This document shows positions 7,956 to 16,552 of a DNA stretch of 64,000 bases, in pieces. The stretch comes from JALQUO01 sp964529685 (GTDB lineage: Bacteria; Pseudomonadota; Alphaproteobacteria; Rickettsiales; Midichloriaceae), in contig CAZGZC010000001.1 in NCBI GenBank assembly GCA_964529685.1, positions 310,001-374,000 on the forward strand. Reading direction: 5' to 3'. Both the position numbers and the translations under genes were made by a program. How positions within the stretch are numbered: the stretch's first letter is position 1; each line of letters opens with the position of its first letter. Under the pieces are notes generated by a model. That model made no database searches. It had not been told where the DNA came from and was given only the letters and a program-made list of their open reading frames with translations.

Positions 7956-9088
7956 GCAAAATTACTAGTGCAATTATAATGGTTGTAGGGACATCTATTG
8001 GTGCTTCAATGATAGCTATGCCAGTTAGTGCTGTGAAGGTTGGATTTCTTGGAAGTATAGGTCTCATGATGATAATTGCTTGGGTTATGTACTATGCTGC
8101 TTATACAGCTCTTGATATATATAATATAACAAATTCTGATTCTACAATTGCTAAAATAGCAGGAAAAATTCTTAATTTACCTTTTAAAATTCTTTGTATA
8201 ATTGCAACTTTAGCATTACTATACTCTCTTGTTGTTGCTTACATTTCAGGACTTAGTGGATTAATTTCTGATGCCACAAGTTTTGATTATAGAACAATTG
8301 TTTTATCTATAGCTATGGCTCTTTTTATAAGCTTAAGTATCTCACATAAAATTTTTGATCATTATAATAGGATTGCTTTTTTATTGAAAACCTTCATGAT
8401 GTCGGTCATGATTTTCCTTTTCGTTCCATATATTTCTCTGGAGAATTTAGTAGCTTCAAGTGTAATAGCTGATGATTATTTATCAATTTTGACTATCATA
8501 CCTGTCTTTGTAACTTCTTTTGGCTTCCATGCAAGTATTCCTTTTATATATAAATTTGTTGATAGAAGTGATGTCTTATATCACAAAGCAATTAAATATG
8601 GAGTTGGCATAACTCTTTTTATTTATGTTATTTGGTTAATTCTTACATTTGGAGCTATGAATCACTGTAACTTGCATGACAATAGTTTAGATGATTTCTT
8701 ATCTAATGCTGGCTTAGGTTTTTTCAATAGAAGTATCAACTTCTTTGCAATATTTGCTATTCTCACATCTCTTTTTGGTGTCGCTACAGGTCTTTATGAC
8801 TTTCTTGAGGAATGGTTAAAGGATAAATTTAATCTTGATAATAGGTGGTTAATCTCAGGTATGACATTTATTCCTCCTTTTATTTTCTCATTATCAGGGA
8901 AAGATTTATTTATAAAAGCTCTTAGTTTTGCAGGTTGTGCATTGACGATAATTGCTATAATTGTACCTATTTTAATTAGATTAAAGCTTGATAGAAAAGG
9001 AAATAAATTACTATTAGCCTTATGTTTCCTCATGGGAATAATGACTATAATTGGAGAATCGCTTATTGCTTTTCATATTATAGATTGA
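7952..9088 (+). CDS. Aromatic/hydrophobic amino acid permease
   Basis: A 378-residue inner-membrane transporter with about eleven hydrophobic helices. The first helix carries GTSIGASMIAMP, the signature of the HAAAP/TyrP branch of the APC superfamily, and the middle helix contains PVFVTSFGFHAS, also seen in the partial paralogue at 2-931. It is probably a proton-coupled importer of aromatic or hydrophobic amino acids; the exact substrate cannot be read. Its ATG overlaps the kinase stop (ATGA), so the two are translationally coupled. gatC follows 15 bp downstream. Confidence 0.88.
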   Translation: MSKITSAIIMVVGTSIGASMIAMPVSAVKVGFLGSIGLMMIIAWVMYYAAYTALDIYNITNSDSTIAKIAGKILNLPFKILCIIATLALLYSLVVAYISGLSGLISDATSFDYRTIVLSIAMALFISLSISHKIFDHYNRIAFLLKTFMMSVMIFLFVPYISLENLVASSVIADDYLSILTIIPVFVTSFGFHASIPFIYKFVDRSDVLYHKAIKYGVGITLFIYVIWLILTFGAMNHCNLHDNSLDDFLSNAGLGFFNRSINFFAIFAILTSLFGVATGLYDFLEEWLKDKFNLDNRWLISGMTFIPPFIFSLSGKDLFIKALSFAGCALTIIAIIVPILIRLKLDRKGNKLLLALCFLMGIMTIIGESLIAFHIID

Positions 9089-9103
9089 TAAGTTAGAGAA
9101 AAA

Positions 9104-9382
9104 ATGACTGTTAATATAGAAAAAATTGCTAATGCTGCCGGGATCGCTTTAAATGATAAGGAAAAAGTTCTTTTTGCAAAGCAAGTTCAAGGTATTATAG
9201 AGGTTTTAGGTCAGTTACAAACTGTTGACACTAGCTCTGTTGAACCTCTTATGAGTGTATCTCAGCATAATCTCAGATTACGTGAAGATATTGCTATTAA
9301 TCCTAGATCTGAGGAAAATGTTATGAAAAGTGCTAATAACAGCCGTTACGGTTATTTTGTAACTCCTAAGTTTGTTGATTAA
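9104..9382 (+). CDS. gatC: Asp/Glu-tRNA amidotransferase subunit C
   Basis: A 92-residue GatC, the small subunit of the GatCAB amidotransferase that makes Gln-tRNA(Gln), and Asn-tRNA(Asn) where needed, from misacylated tRNA. It keeps the family layout: a helical N-terminus (IEKIANAAGIALNDKE), a linker with SSVEPL and LREDI, and the C-terminal hook ending YGYFVTPKFVD. gatA and gatB are not adjacent. A GAGA purine run lies just before the ATG. Confidence 0.95.
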   Translation: MTVNIEKIANAAGIALNDKEKVLFAKQVQGIIEVLGQLQTVDTSSVEPLMSVSQHNLRLREDIAINPRSEENVMKSANNSRYGYFVTPKFVD

Positions 9383-9395
9383 GAACTAGTCAACC

Positions 9396-9773
9396 TCATT
9401 TATGATGTAAATCCTTAACTACAAGAGGCCCCAGTTTTTCTCCTGCCAATATATGTATGTGAAAGTGATCTACTGACTGAAGACCATTCTCACCAGAATT
9501 AGTTATTAATCTATAACCATCATCATTTGTAAGGCTTAATTTTGCAAGAGTAGATGTAACACCTCTAAAAAACCCATTAATCTCATTAGGAGTAGCTTTT
9601 GTTGAAAAATCGTGGAAGTTTCTATGATAAGATTTAGGTATAACTATTATATGTATTGGCGCCGCTGGCTGCAGATCATAAAATGCTAGGCAGAAGTCAT
9701 CATCATAAACCTTATTACAAGGTATTTCATTTCTGATTATCTTTGCAAAGACGTTATTTGTATCGTATGACAT
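9396..9773 (-). CDS. HIT-family nucleotide hydrolase/transferase
   Basis: A 125-residue histidine-triad protein (HINT branch) hydrolysing adenosine phosphoramidate-type substrates. The triad is in SVDHFHIHIL; the N-terminus FAKIIRNEIPCNKVYDDD is classical for the branch. The frame extends upstream to 9938, but the ATG at 9773 gives the normal family length and start (MSYDTNNVFAKII). It is divergent from the GNAT gene at 9832 with 58 bp between. Confidence 0.93.
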   Translation of the reverse strand: MSYDTNNVFAKIIRNEIPCNKVYDDDFCLAFYDLQPAAPIHIIVIPKSYHRNFHDFSTKATPNEINGFFRGVTSTLAKLSLTNDDGYRLITNSGENGLQSVDHFHIHILAGEKLGPLVVKDLHHK

Positions 9774-9831
9774 TTTTTGAATCCAATATAGCATGATTTG
9801 TAATTTGACTAATGATAGGTAATCAAAGATA

Positions 9832-10296
9832 ATGATCAGTAAAAAAATGTTGCATATCAAGAAATTAGAGAAAAAACAATTAAACCTATATGAAAAAGAA
9901 ATAGAAGAAGCTTTTGCGATCAGAAAAAAAGTATTCATTGAAGAGCAAGGAGTTTCTGAAGAAGATGAATGTGATGGTTTAGATTCTAATTCAACTCAGT
10001 ACATAGCATATCTGGATGGATCTGCTGTAGCAACAGCAAGAGTTCAATATGTTGCAAGTAGCGCTAAAATTCAAAGAGTAGCAGTATTAAAAGAATTTCG
10101 TTCTATAGGCATAGGAAAGAAATTAATGCTTCAAATCCTAGAAGATATTAAAGATGTAAATAAAATTGTCTTATCTGCTCAATTACAAGTTATAGATTTT
10201 TATGAGAAGTTAGGTTTTATACCACATGGTGATAAATATCATGATGCAGGTATTTTACATAGAGATATGACAAAGCATGTTTCAGAAAACACATAG
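9832..10296 (+). CDS. GNAT-family N-acetyltransferase
   Basis: A 154-residue acetyltransferase. The N-terminus (AFAIRKKVFIEEQGVSEEDECDGLD) resembles the ElaA/YjcF branch. The acetyl-CoA loop is RSIGIGKKLM, followed by the beta-bulge region and the C-terminal FYEKLGF typical of GNAT folds. The substrate is unknown. A degraded copy of this gene lies 1.1 kb downstream (11416-11700), beyond pdhA. pdhA starts 81 bp after the stop. Confidence 0.9.
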   Translation: MISKKMLHIKKLEKKQLNLYEKEIEEAFAIRKKVFIEEQGVSEEDECDGLDSNSTQYIAYLDGSAVATARVQYVASSAKIQRVAVLKEFRSIGIGKKLMLQILEDIKDVNKIVLSAQLQVIDFYEKLGFIPHGDKYHDAGILHRDMTKHVSENT

Positions 10297-10377
10297 TTTC
10301 AATCTTATGAAAATCTTGCTGGATTTTTTAATTTGACTGATATTAGAGCAGTTGCTATTCTAAAATAAAAATTTCCT

Positions 10378-11349
10378 ATGGATAATACATCTCAATTTGC
10401 AAAGGAGGCACTTTTAGAAATCTATGAAAAAATGCTATTGCTGAGGCGATTTGAAGAAAAAGCAGGACAGCTCTATGGTATGGGAATGATAGGAGGCTTC
10501 TGTCATTTATATATTGGACAAGAGGCAGTAGCGCTAGGTATAGCGTATGCTGCAGAAAAAAAAGATGCAATTATAACTAGCTATAGAGATCATGGCTTTA
10601 TACTTGCAAGAGGAAGTGATCCAGAGGCTGTAATGGGTGAACTGATGGGTAAGGCAAATGGCTGCTCTAAAGGCAAAGGTGGCTCAATGCATATATTTGA
10701 TATAGAAAAGCGATTCTTTGGCGGACATGGTATTGTAGGAGCGCAAGTACCATTAGGCACAGGGATAGGCTTTAGCTTTAAATATAGAAAAGAACCACAA
10801 GTTTCTATAACTCTATTTGGAGATGGTGCAGTGAACCAAGGACAAGTCTATGAGGCATTTAATATGGCTAGATTATGGAACTTACCAGTATTATATGTGA
10901 TAGAAAATAATGAGTATTCAATGGGTACGCCTCTCTCTCGAGCTTGTAGTACAACAGATCTATGGCGTCGTGGTCAATCTTTTGATATACCTGGTGAGCA
11001 AGTGGATGGTATGGACTTTTTTGCAGTATATGATGCTGTTAAGCAAGCATTAGACTATATTCGCGCAGGAAATGGGCCAATGATACTTGAAATGAAAACC
11101 TACAGATATAAGGGACATTCAATGTCAGATCCAGGAAAATATAGAACTAAGGATGAAGTAGAAACTTTTAAGCACCGTGATCCAATAGAGCAAATAAAGC
11201 AAATGCTTACATTTCAATATGAAATCGATAAGGAAGTCTTGAAAGGAATTGATAAGAGGATTAGACAAGAGATGGTTGATATAACAGCAAAATGTGAGAA
11301 AGCGCCTTTACCAGATCCATTTGAGCTTTATACAGATATTGTTTCATAA
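10378..11349 (+). CDS. pdhA: Pyruvate dehydrogenase E1 component, alpha subunit
   Basis: A 323-residue alpha subunit of the E1 of the pyruvate dehydrogenase complex, which decarboxylates pyruvate with thiamine diphosphate. The TPP/Mg motif GDGAVNQG and the helix after it with ENNEYSMGT are intact, as are GGHGIVGAQ and the loop KGHSMSDP near the C-terminus. Length fits alphaproteobacterial and mitochondrial-type E1 alpha. The beta subunit is not adjacent, so the complex genes are dispersed, as in other Rickettsiales. Confidence 0.96.
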   Translation: MDNTSQFAKEALLEIYEKMLLLRRFEEKAGQLYGMGMIGGFCHLYIGQEAVALGIAYAAEKKDAIITSYRDHGFILARGSDPEAVMGELMGKANGCSKGKGGSMHIFDIEKRFFGGHGIVGAQVPLGTGIGFSFKYRKEPQVSITLFGDGAVNQGQVYEAFNMARLWNLPVLYVIENNEYSMGTPLSRACSTTDLWRRGQSFDIPGEQVDGMDFFAVYDAVKQALDYIRAGNGPMILEMKTYRYKGHSMSDPGKYRTKDEVETFKHRDPIEQIKQMLTFQYEIDKEVLKGIDKRIRQEMVDITAKCEKAPLPDPFELYTDIVS

Positions 11350-11415
11350 CAATTTTTTGGTATCGAACCTTTGTATGATACATACTATATAAGATATGCT
11401 ATTTTTGTTAATAAG

Positions 11416-11700
11416 TCACAGCAGAAGATGAATTTGATGATAACGCACTATTTTTATTATTTCGCCTAACGATCAAGTCAGTACAGTTCATAGCGGATCT
11501 AAAATTGGATATTAAAAGATATAGCAATGGTAAAAGTGCTTGAAACTGAGCCTAGAAAGAGTTATGAATTTTCATGAGAAAGTCATTAATGACATTAATA
11601 AATATTGCAAACATAGAAAAAATCCTACTTATATTGCAATTACAATCAGTACATTTTTATCAAAAGTTAGGTTTATCGCACAACAGAAGAATGAATTCTT
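11416..11700 (+). pseudogene. Decayed copy of the GNAT acetyltransferase
   Basis: The DNA follows the central and 3' part of the GNAT gene at 9832-10296 in order. GAAGATGAATTTGATGA matches the EEDECDG region, then comes a TCAGTACA segment, and GCAATTACAATCAG then TTTTTATCAAAAGTTAGG matches the QLQ..FYEKLGF region (here QLQSVHFYQKLGL). The frame is broken by stops and shifts. It ends just before the tRNA-Ala gene and is read as a dead paralogue. Confidence 0.6.
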
Positions 11701-11728
11701 TGCCAAAAGATGAAACTGATTATTGTAA

Positions 11729-11804
11729 TGGTGGAGATAAACGGATTCGAACCGATGACCCTCTGCTTGCAAAGCAGATGCTCTACCAACTGAGCTATAT
11801 CCCC
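11729..11804 (-). tRNA. tRNA-Ala (anticodon TGC)
   Basis: Reading the minus strand from 11804, GGGGATA pairs with TATCTCC in the acceptor stem (one G-T). The D-loop AGCTCAGTTGGTAGAGC, the anticodon arm CTGCTTTGCAAGCAG with TGC, and GGTTCGAATCC are all present. CCA is encoded at 11731-11729. Confidence 0.97.
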
Positions 11805-11808
11805 ATGA

Positions 11809-11883
11809 TGGAGCGGGCGAAGGGATTCGAACCCTCGACCCCAACCTTGGCAAGGTTGTGCTCTACCCCTGAGCTACGCCCGC
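11809..11883 (-). tRNA. tRNA-Gly (anticodon GCC)
   Basis: Starting at 11883, GCGGGCG pairs with CGCCCGC. The anticodon arm AACCTTGCCAAGGTT gives GCC, the T-arm is GGGTTCGAATCCC, and CCA is encoded. It lies 4 nt upstream of tRNA-Ala, so the two are one transcript. Confidence 0.97.
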
Positions 11884-11911
11884 TTGATTAATAAAATCAA
11901 ACTCATAAGGA

Positions 11912-11940
11912 ACTATAGACTAGATTGATTGTTGTTGCAA
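11912..11940 (-). promoter_or_regulatory. Promoter of the tRNA-Gly/tRNA-Ala unit
   Basis: On the minus strand TTGCAA (11940-11935), a 17-bp spacer and TATAGT (11917-11912) lie about 28 bp before the tRNA-Gly 5' end. The match is to sigma70 boxes. Confidence 0.5.
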
Positions 11941-12472
11941 GTAGTAAAGAAAAGATTTTTTAGATCAGTTACTATTTATTAATAAATATAATAAAATTTA
12001 AAAGAAAATCAAAAATTATATGTTGATGAGTTCTTAAATAAGAACAACTACAATTCTAAATTGATTAGTTGAGCATGCAAAAAACAGATCTTCAAACTTA
12101 CATTCAGTAGTCAAAAAATATTATACTGACAAAGCAATTATTGATAAATTATTTTTTGGTCTCAAAGCTGTATATGATAATATCTATATGACCTAAGCTT
12201 GCAGTGAGTAATTTAAAGTATTTCTAGCCAATATGTTTCAAAAATTATGATTTTCGGCTTAGCGATTATTCCTGGTGCCGCAACTTCGATGCGAGCTCAC
12301 AAAATAAACTTTAGATCAGCATCTATTATCTTATCAGAATAGTAAGCCAGCTTATCAAGTATATTAAAAAAAATATTAAAAAAATTGTATGCTCTGTTGA
12401 TTTTGTAGAAAGAAAACACAACAGCAGATCAAAGACTACAATGCTAATAACTTCTGATATAATCGAGAAAAA
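11941..12472. other. Long non-coding stretch between tRNA-Gly and ccmD/E
   Basis: I see no supportable gene here. All frames are stop-rich, apart from AT-rich low-complexity runs. TTTTTTGGTCTCAAAGCTGTATATGATA near 12150 loosely resembles 11354-11381, hinting at an old duplication, but the match is too weak to call. Confidence 0.4.
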
Positions 12473-12571
12473 ATGGATTATATTACCTATGCCTATGTCT
12501 TCTTTTGCTTATGCCAGGGGGTTTTAGCTTTTCTTATAATTAAAAGATTCATCAAGGGTCGTGAGAAGTAA
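12473..12571 (+). CDS. ccmD: Candidate CcmD heme-exporter small membrane protein
   Basis: A 32-residue ORF (MDYITYAYVFFCLCQGVLAF, then IIKRFIKGREK) overlapping the ccmE start by 11 bp. It has the CcmD layout: a short N-terminus with YAYVF, one membrane helix, and a basic cytoplasmic tail. CcmD helps release heme-loaded CcmE from the CcmABC complex and is normally encoded directly before ccmE. The sequence is too short for family assignment by residues alone, so the call rests on layout and position. Confidence 0.6.
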   Translation: MDYITYAYVFFCLCQGVLAFLIIKRFIKGREK

Positions 12572-12968
12572 AAAGATTAAGATAAGACTAGTTGTAGTTG
12601 TACTTGTTGCTACCTCCCTAGTTATGCTTTGCCTCCAGATTTTTAGTGATAACATCTCTCTCTTTCTAAAGCCAACTGAGGTATATGAAAAGCTAGCTGA
12701 GATAAATAGTGAAATTAAAATTGGTGGTTATGTCAAAGACATAATCTTTGATAAAGATTCTCTCTACTATTCGTTTATAATTACTGACAATGATTCACAT
12801 GACATCTATGTTCAATATAAAGGAATGCTACCATCGCTTTTTAAAGAAGGACAGATGTCAGTTGTGTCAGGAAAAATAGTTGCTTGTAATGAGAAAATTT
12901 GTTTTACTGCAAGAGAAGTTCTTGCAAAACATGATGAGAATTACAAACCAAAAGTTGTGCAAAATTAG
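12561..12968 (+). CDS. ccmE: Cytochrome c-type biogenesis heme chaperone CcmE
   Basis: A 135-residue periplasmic heme chaperone anchored by one N-terminal helix (residues 8-28). The body is the OB-fold with KIGGYVK and VSGKIVACNEKICFTAREVL. The heme-binding histidine is in LAKHDENYKP, followed by the conserved tyrosine region. The GTG start at 12561 is preceded by AAGGG seven bases upstream, a good ribosome-binding site. Other ccm genes are not adjacent except the short ccmD-like ORF. Confidence 0.95.
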   Translation: MRSKKIKIRLVVVVLVATSLVMLCLQIFSDNISLFLKPTEVYEKLAEINSEIKIGGYVKDIIFDKDSLYYSFIITDNDSHDIYVQYKGMLPSLFKEGQMSVVSGKIVACNEKICFTAREVLAKHDENYKPKVVQN

Positions 12969-13464
12969 ATCTATCATTTGTCTTTTCATTCTCAATCCTA
13001 TCACTAAATGATTTGATTTTGATTCATTGTATCAGTTTTTTTATAAATCGATTCTCTGCAACTTTATCTATTTAGCTCCATATTGTTGTGAAAGTTTCTT
13101 CATTATACTACCAAGATCACTTGCAAATTACAATCAAACCTAAACCATAGTGCAATTGTTAAAGCATCTTCTCCTTTACTAAAATTTTAGTATAAATTTT
13201 TTTGAAGTACTTTAATATGATTAGAAGCCAATTTAGCTGCGATTTGATTAAAAAAATTAAAACCTTGAAGACATTTAATTCTTATTTGATCTCATGATCA
13301 ATTATTCTTTATGTTAAAAGGAGAATATTCCATATAGTTATCAAAATCATGTGATGTTTCTAACTTAAGTGTAATAAATACAATTAAAGATTGCAATGAG
13401 AATTTTTATTGAATTGTAGAATTTTAAACAATAAACAAGATGAAAGCTTAATCGACTGATAAGA
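12969..13464. other. Gene-free stretch downstream of ccmE
   Basis: About 500 bp with dense stops in all frames. Fragments on the minus strand around 13020-13080 have coding-like composition but no continuity, so I cannot support a gene. Confidence 0.4.
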
Positions 13465-13926
13465 TTATAATAATTGATTAGAGGCTAGATAGATCTTATC
13501 TAAGATTCCATTGATAAAGCTACTTTCTGGCTCATGTTCAAATGCAATGGCTATATTTAAATAATCTTTAATAATATTCCCAACTGAGTGTTTGTGCTTG
13601 ATATATTTGAATTCATAAGTGCCAACTCTAAGCATTGATAATACAACTTGAGATGTCCTCTCAAGAGAGTCACTTTTACAGTACTTAAGAATGAGTTCAT
13701 CAATAATAGGTAAATTTTTTACAACCTCAGTTAGTATTTGTAAATCTTTAGCTGAGTCTTTGGCATTCTTAGCTTTATATCTACTAATATCCATAGCATT
13801 TTGTGCAACTGAAAGGAGTTTTTTTTCGCTTAAAGATTGTATATTTTCTGGATTAGTTGCCAAGGCATAAATCATTTGTATTAAAATTACTCTACATCTA
13901 GTAGAAAAACTTAATTCATTTTCCAT
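13465..13926 (-). CDS. nusB: Transcription antitermination factor NusB
   Basis: A 153-residue all-helical NusB, which with NusE binds boxA RNA during rRNA transcription. Family marks are the N-terminal arginine region (STRCRVILIQMIYAL), the central LPIIDELI, LRVGTYEF, and the C-terminal SSFINGILDKI. It starts 8 bp after the dsbB stop, so the two are cotranscribed. Confidence 0.93.
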   Translation of the reverse strand: MENELSFSTRCRVILIQMIYALATNPENIQSLSEKKLLSVAQNAMDISRYKAKNAKDSAKDLQILTEVVKNLPIIDELILKYCKSDSLERTSQVVLSMLRVGTYEFKYIKHKHSVGNIIKDYLNIAIAFEHEPESSFINGILDKIYLASNQLL

Positions 13927-13934
13927 TATTTAAC

Positions 13935-14426
13935 TTAGTTTTTCTTCATCTTATACATTATTAATACACTGATACAAAGCATCCCAAACATATATAATAC
14001 ATTCCATCCACCCAACGATAGGTTTAATATCTCAATCTGCGGAACATCACATGCAACTAAGTCCTTTGAGTTGATTGATGACAAGAATTCCTCAGGTGTT
14101 GAAACTCCGCTAATATTTGCTGTGCAGGATGATTCATAGGTGATCCAATGTTTTTCAACTAGGAACTGAAATATCCCAATACTGATGCCTATTATTAATA
14201 GGCAATATGCAGTCCATTCTAGAAATTTTAAAAATTTTTCAGATTTTTTCTTAATTGCAATAACTAAACTTATAGTTGATAATATCAATCCTAAATATAC
14301 ATATCTTTGATAGATACACAGCTTACAAGGGAATATATTAAATAGTTCGAGAATATATGCAAATATAAGAGCTACAACTGAAAGCAATAATATAGAACAA
14401 GCATAACCTTTATAATTTTTTCTCAT
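13935..14426 (-). CDS. dsbB: DsbB-family disulfide bond formation protein
   Basis: A 163-residue inner-membrane protein with four predicted helices. The first periplasmic cysteine pair is in FPCKLCIYQR, the active DsbB motif. The second pair lies in a loop of about 45 residues (SSCTAN and LVACDVPQ) before the last helix. DsbB reoxidises DsbA and passes electrons to quinone. All four cysteines are present, so activity is expected. DsbA is not in the window; the thioredoxin-fold proteins at 52844 and 53287 are exported thiol proteins that could share the pathway. Confidence 0.92.
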   Translation of the reverse strand: MRKNYKGYACSILLLSVVALIFAYILELFNIFPCKLCIYQRYVYLGLILSTISLVIAIKKKSEKFLKFLEWTAYCLLIIGISIGIFQFLVEKHWITYESSCTANISGVSTPEEFLSSINSKDLVACDVPQIEILNLSLGGWNVLYMFGMLCISVLIMYKMKKN

Positions 14427-14503
14427 ATCATAGGCTTTAAAATTTATTTGACTTAATCAATTAAAGTTTATATTGATATTATATATTTTGCAAAATCTTA
14501 TCT

Positions 14504-15676
14504 GTGAATAACAAAAAAAAGCTATTTATCATTGCAGGGGAGACATCTGGTGATATTATAGGTGAGAATCTAATCAAGCAACTTCAAGATGAAGACTGCA
14601 TTATAAAAGGTGTAGGTGGTGATTTGATGAAAAAAGCTGGCTGTGATATTCTATTTCACTATGATATGATCGCAGTTATGGGTTTATCAGAAGTTGTGTC
14701 TTCCTACTTTAAACTAATGGAATACATGAAGAAAACAATAGATGCATTAATGGAGTTTAAACCAGATCTTATAATAACAATTGATTCGCCTGGATTCAAC
14801 TTCAGATTAATCAAATTTATCAGAAGGCGATTAAAATTCAAAGCAATACATTATGTTGCACCAACAGTTTGGGCGTACAATAGAAAGCGCGTTGAAGTTG
14901 TAAAAAAATTGTTCGATCATATACTTCTAATATTGCCATTTGAAAAAGAGTATTTCAAAGAAATGCCTCACACTTTTGTGGGACATCCAATTGTAGAAGA
15001 TAATTCTTGCTTGCTCCAGTATAGTCAAGATATATTAGAGAAGGACAATTTAAAGTTGAAAAGTTCGACTTGGGATATATCAATAATGGTTGGTAGTAGA
15101 AAGGGAGAGATTAAAAAACATACAAAAACTATAGTTGAGTGGATTAATCTAATGAAGATAACTTTTAAAAAAGATATAAAATTTCATTTTCTAACACAAC
15201 CTCATCTAGAGCAATTACTGCGCGATGAAATTAACCTATACACAAATAACCTAGATAAGATTTTTATCAACTCAGAAGTTAATTCACACAATGAAATAAT
15301 AGAAAAAAGCGTACTAGGGATTGTAAAATCGGGCACAGCAACAATGAGATTTATGGCCAATGGCACCCCAGTGATAACTTTCTATAAAGTCTCAAAGATT
15401 ACAGCTTGGATTATGAAAAGAAAACTCAAAATAGATAAATTTAATTTATGTAATATAATTACTAATTCAAGAACCATTCCAGAATTAATCCAAGATGATT
15501 TCTATCCAATAAAGTTACTTGTAAAGTCTACTGCACTACTGACAAGCTCACGAGAGAATATCCTCAATTGTTATCTACAAACTTGGAATACTTTAAAACA
15601 GGATCAGTTGCCAAGTAAGAAAGCAGGAGAAATAGTTAAGAAATATCTAAAAAATGAAGCAGATTACAATCAATAA
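14504..15676 (+). CDS. lpxB: Lipid-A-disaccharide synthase
   Basis: A 390-residue GT19 glycosyltransferase that joins UDP-diacylglucosamine and lipid X to form the lipid A disaccharide. The N-terminus FIIAGETSGDIIG is diagnostic, as are PDLIITIDSPGFNFR, YVAPTVWAY and FVGHPIVED. The start is GTG 14504. Its 3' end overlaps kdsA by 23 bp. Presence of lpxB means this bacterium makes lipid A, unlike Anaplasma and Ehrlichia. Confidence 0.96.
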   Translation: MNNKKKLFIIAGETSGDIIGENLIKQLQDEDCIIKGVGGDLMKKAGCDILFHYDMIAVMGLSEVVSSYFKLMEYMKKTIDALMEFKPDLIITIDSPGFNFRLIKFIRRRLKFKAIHYVAPTVWAYNRKRVEVVKKLFDHILLILPFEKEYFKEMPHTFVGHPIVEDNSCLLQYSQDILEKDNLKLKSSTWDISIMVGSRKGEIKKHTKTIVEWINLMKITFKKDIKFHFLTQPHLEQLLRDEINLYTNNLDKIFINSEVNSHNEIIEKSVLGIVKSGTATMRFMANGTPVITFYKVSKITAWIMKRKLKIDKFNLCNIITNSRTIPELIQDDFYPIKLLVKSTALLTSSRENILNCYLQTWNTLKQDQLPSKKAGEIVKKYLKNEADYNQ

Positions 15677-16490
15677 TATATCAATCTCAAATGATTTACC
15701 GCTAGTATTAATTACAGGGCCATGCCAAATAGAATCAAAAGATCACGCACTAGAAATGGCAGGCAAAATAAGTGAAATATCGAGAAAAGTTGGAATAGCT
15801 TTTATATATAAAAGCTCATTCGATAAGGCAAACCGGACATCAATCACAGGTAAGAGAGGCATAGGATTAGATGCATCACTTGCTATATTTGATGCTATAA
15901 AAAATGAAATAGGCTGTCCTATTTTAACTGATATACATGAACCACAACAAGCAGAAATATTGGCCAAACATGTTGATATTCTTCAGATTCCAGCACTACT
16001 CTGCAGGCAAACAGACTTAATAATAGCAGCTGCTACAACGCGGAAGTGTGTGAATATTAAAAAAGGACAATTTCTAGCTCCACATGATATGCAAAATGCA
16101 ATCGATAAGTGTATAGGTAATGAGCAGATAATGATTACTGAGCGCGGTACATCATTTGGTTACAACACTCTTGTAAATGATATGAGAGGTTTCCAAATCA
16201 TGAAAAATACAACCTATCCGGTAATTTTTGATGCAAGTCACTCAGTGCAGCAGCCAGGTGGTCTTTCAACCTCAAGTGGTGGACAGAGAGAATTTATAGA
16301 GGCACTATCTCGTGCTGCAGTTGCAATAGGTATAGCAGGAATATTTATTGAAACACATGAAGATCCAGATAATGCGCCGAGCGATGGGAAATGCATGCTA
16401 CCATTACACAATCTGGAATTATTACTTATAAGGCTGCAAGAGCTAGATAAGGTATCTAAAAAGTATCAATATCTACCTATAAAAAGGTAG
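15654..16490 (+). CDS. kdsA: 3-deoxy-8-phosphooctulonate (Kdo-8-P) synthase
   Basis: A 278-residue enzyme condensing phosphoenolpyruvate and arabinose-5-phosphate to Kdo-8-phosphate for the LPS inner core. Visible family segments are ITGPCQIES, YKSSFDKANRTS, PILTDIHE, KKGQFLAPHDM, TERGTSFGYN, FDASHSVQQPGG and the C-terminal ETHEDPDNAPSDG. It has N26 rather than a metal-site cysteine in the KANRTS region context, but I cannot decide metal dependence safely. It overlaps the lpxB 3' end, so it is in the same operon. Confidence 0.96.
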   Translation: MKQITINNISISNDLPLVLITGPCQIESKDHALEMAGKISEISRKVGIAFIYKSSFDKANRTSITGKRGIGLDASLAIFDAIKNEIGCPILTDIHEPQQAEILAKHVDILQIPALLCRQTDLIIAAATTRKCVNIKKGQFLAPHDMQNAIDKCIGNEQIMITERGTSFGYNTLVNDMRGFQIMKNTTYPVIFDASHSVQQPGGLSTSSGGQREFIEALSRAAVAIGIAGIFIETHEDPDNAPSDGKCMLPLHNLELLLIRLQELDKVSKKYQYLPIKR

Positions 16491-16552
16491 TTGAGAATGA
16501 AAAAATTAAAACTATAAAAAGAGGCACTGTCAGTTTGACACTAACCACATAG

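Noticed and set aside
9375..9395. GTTGA/TCAAC hairpin between gatC and the HIT gene
   Set aside because: Its stem is weak and there is no T run.
11574..11891. Frame covering the two tRNA genes
   Set aside because: Its second half is the reverse complement of tRNA-Ala and tRNA-Gly. Its first half is the GNAT pseudogene, listed separately.
16528..16540. Small hairpin TGTCA-GTT-TGACA between kdsA and motB
   Set aside because: It has a five-pair stem and no adjacent T run on either strand, too weak to call a terminator.
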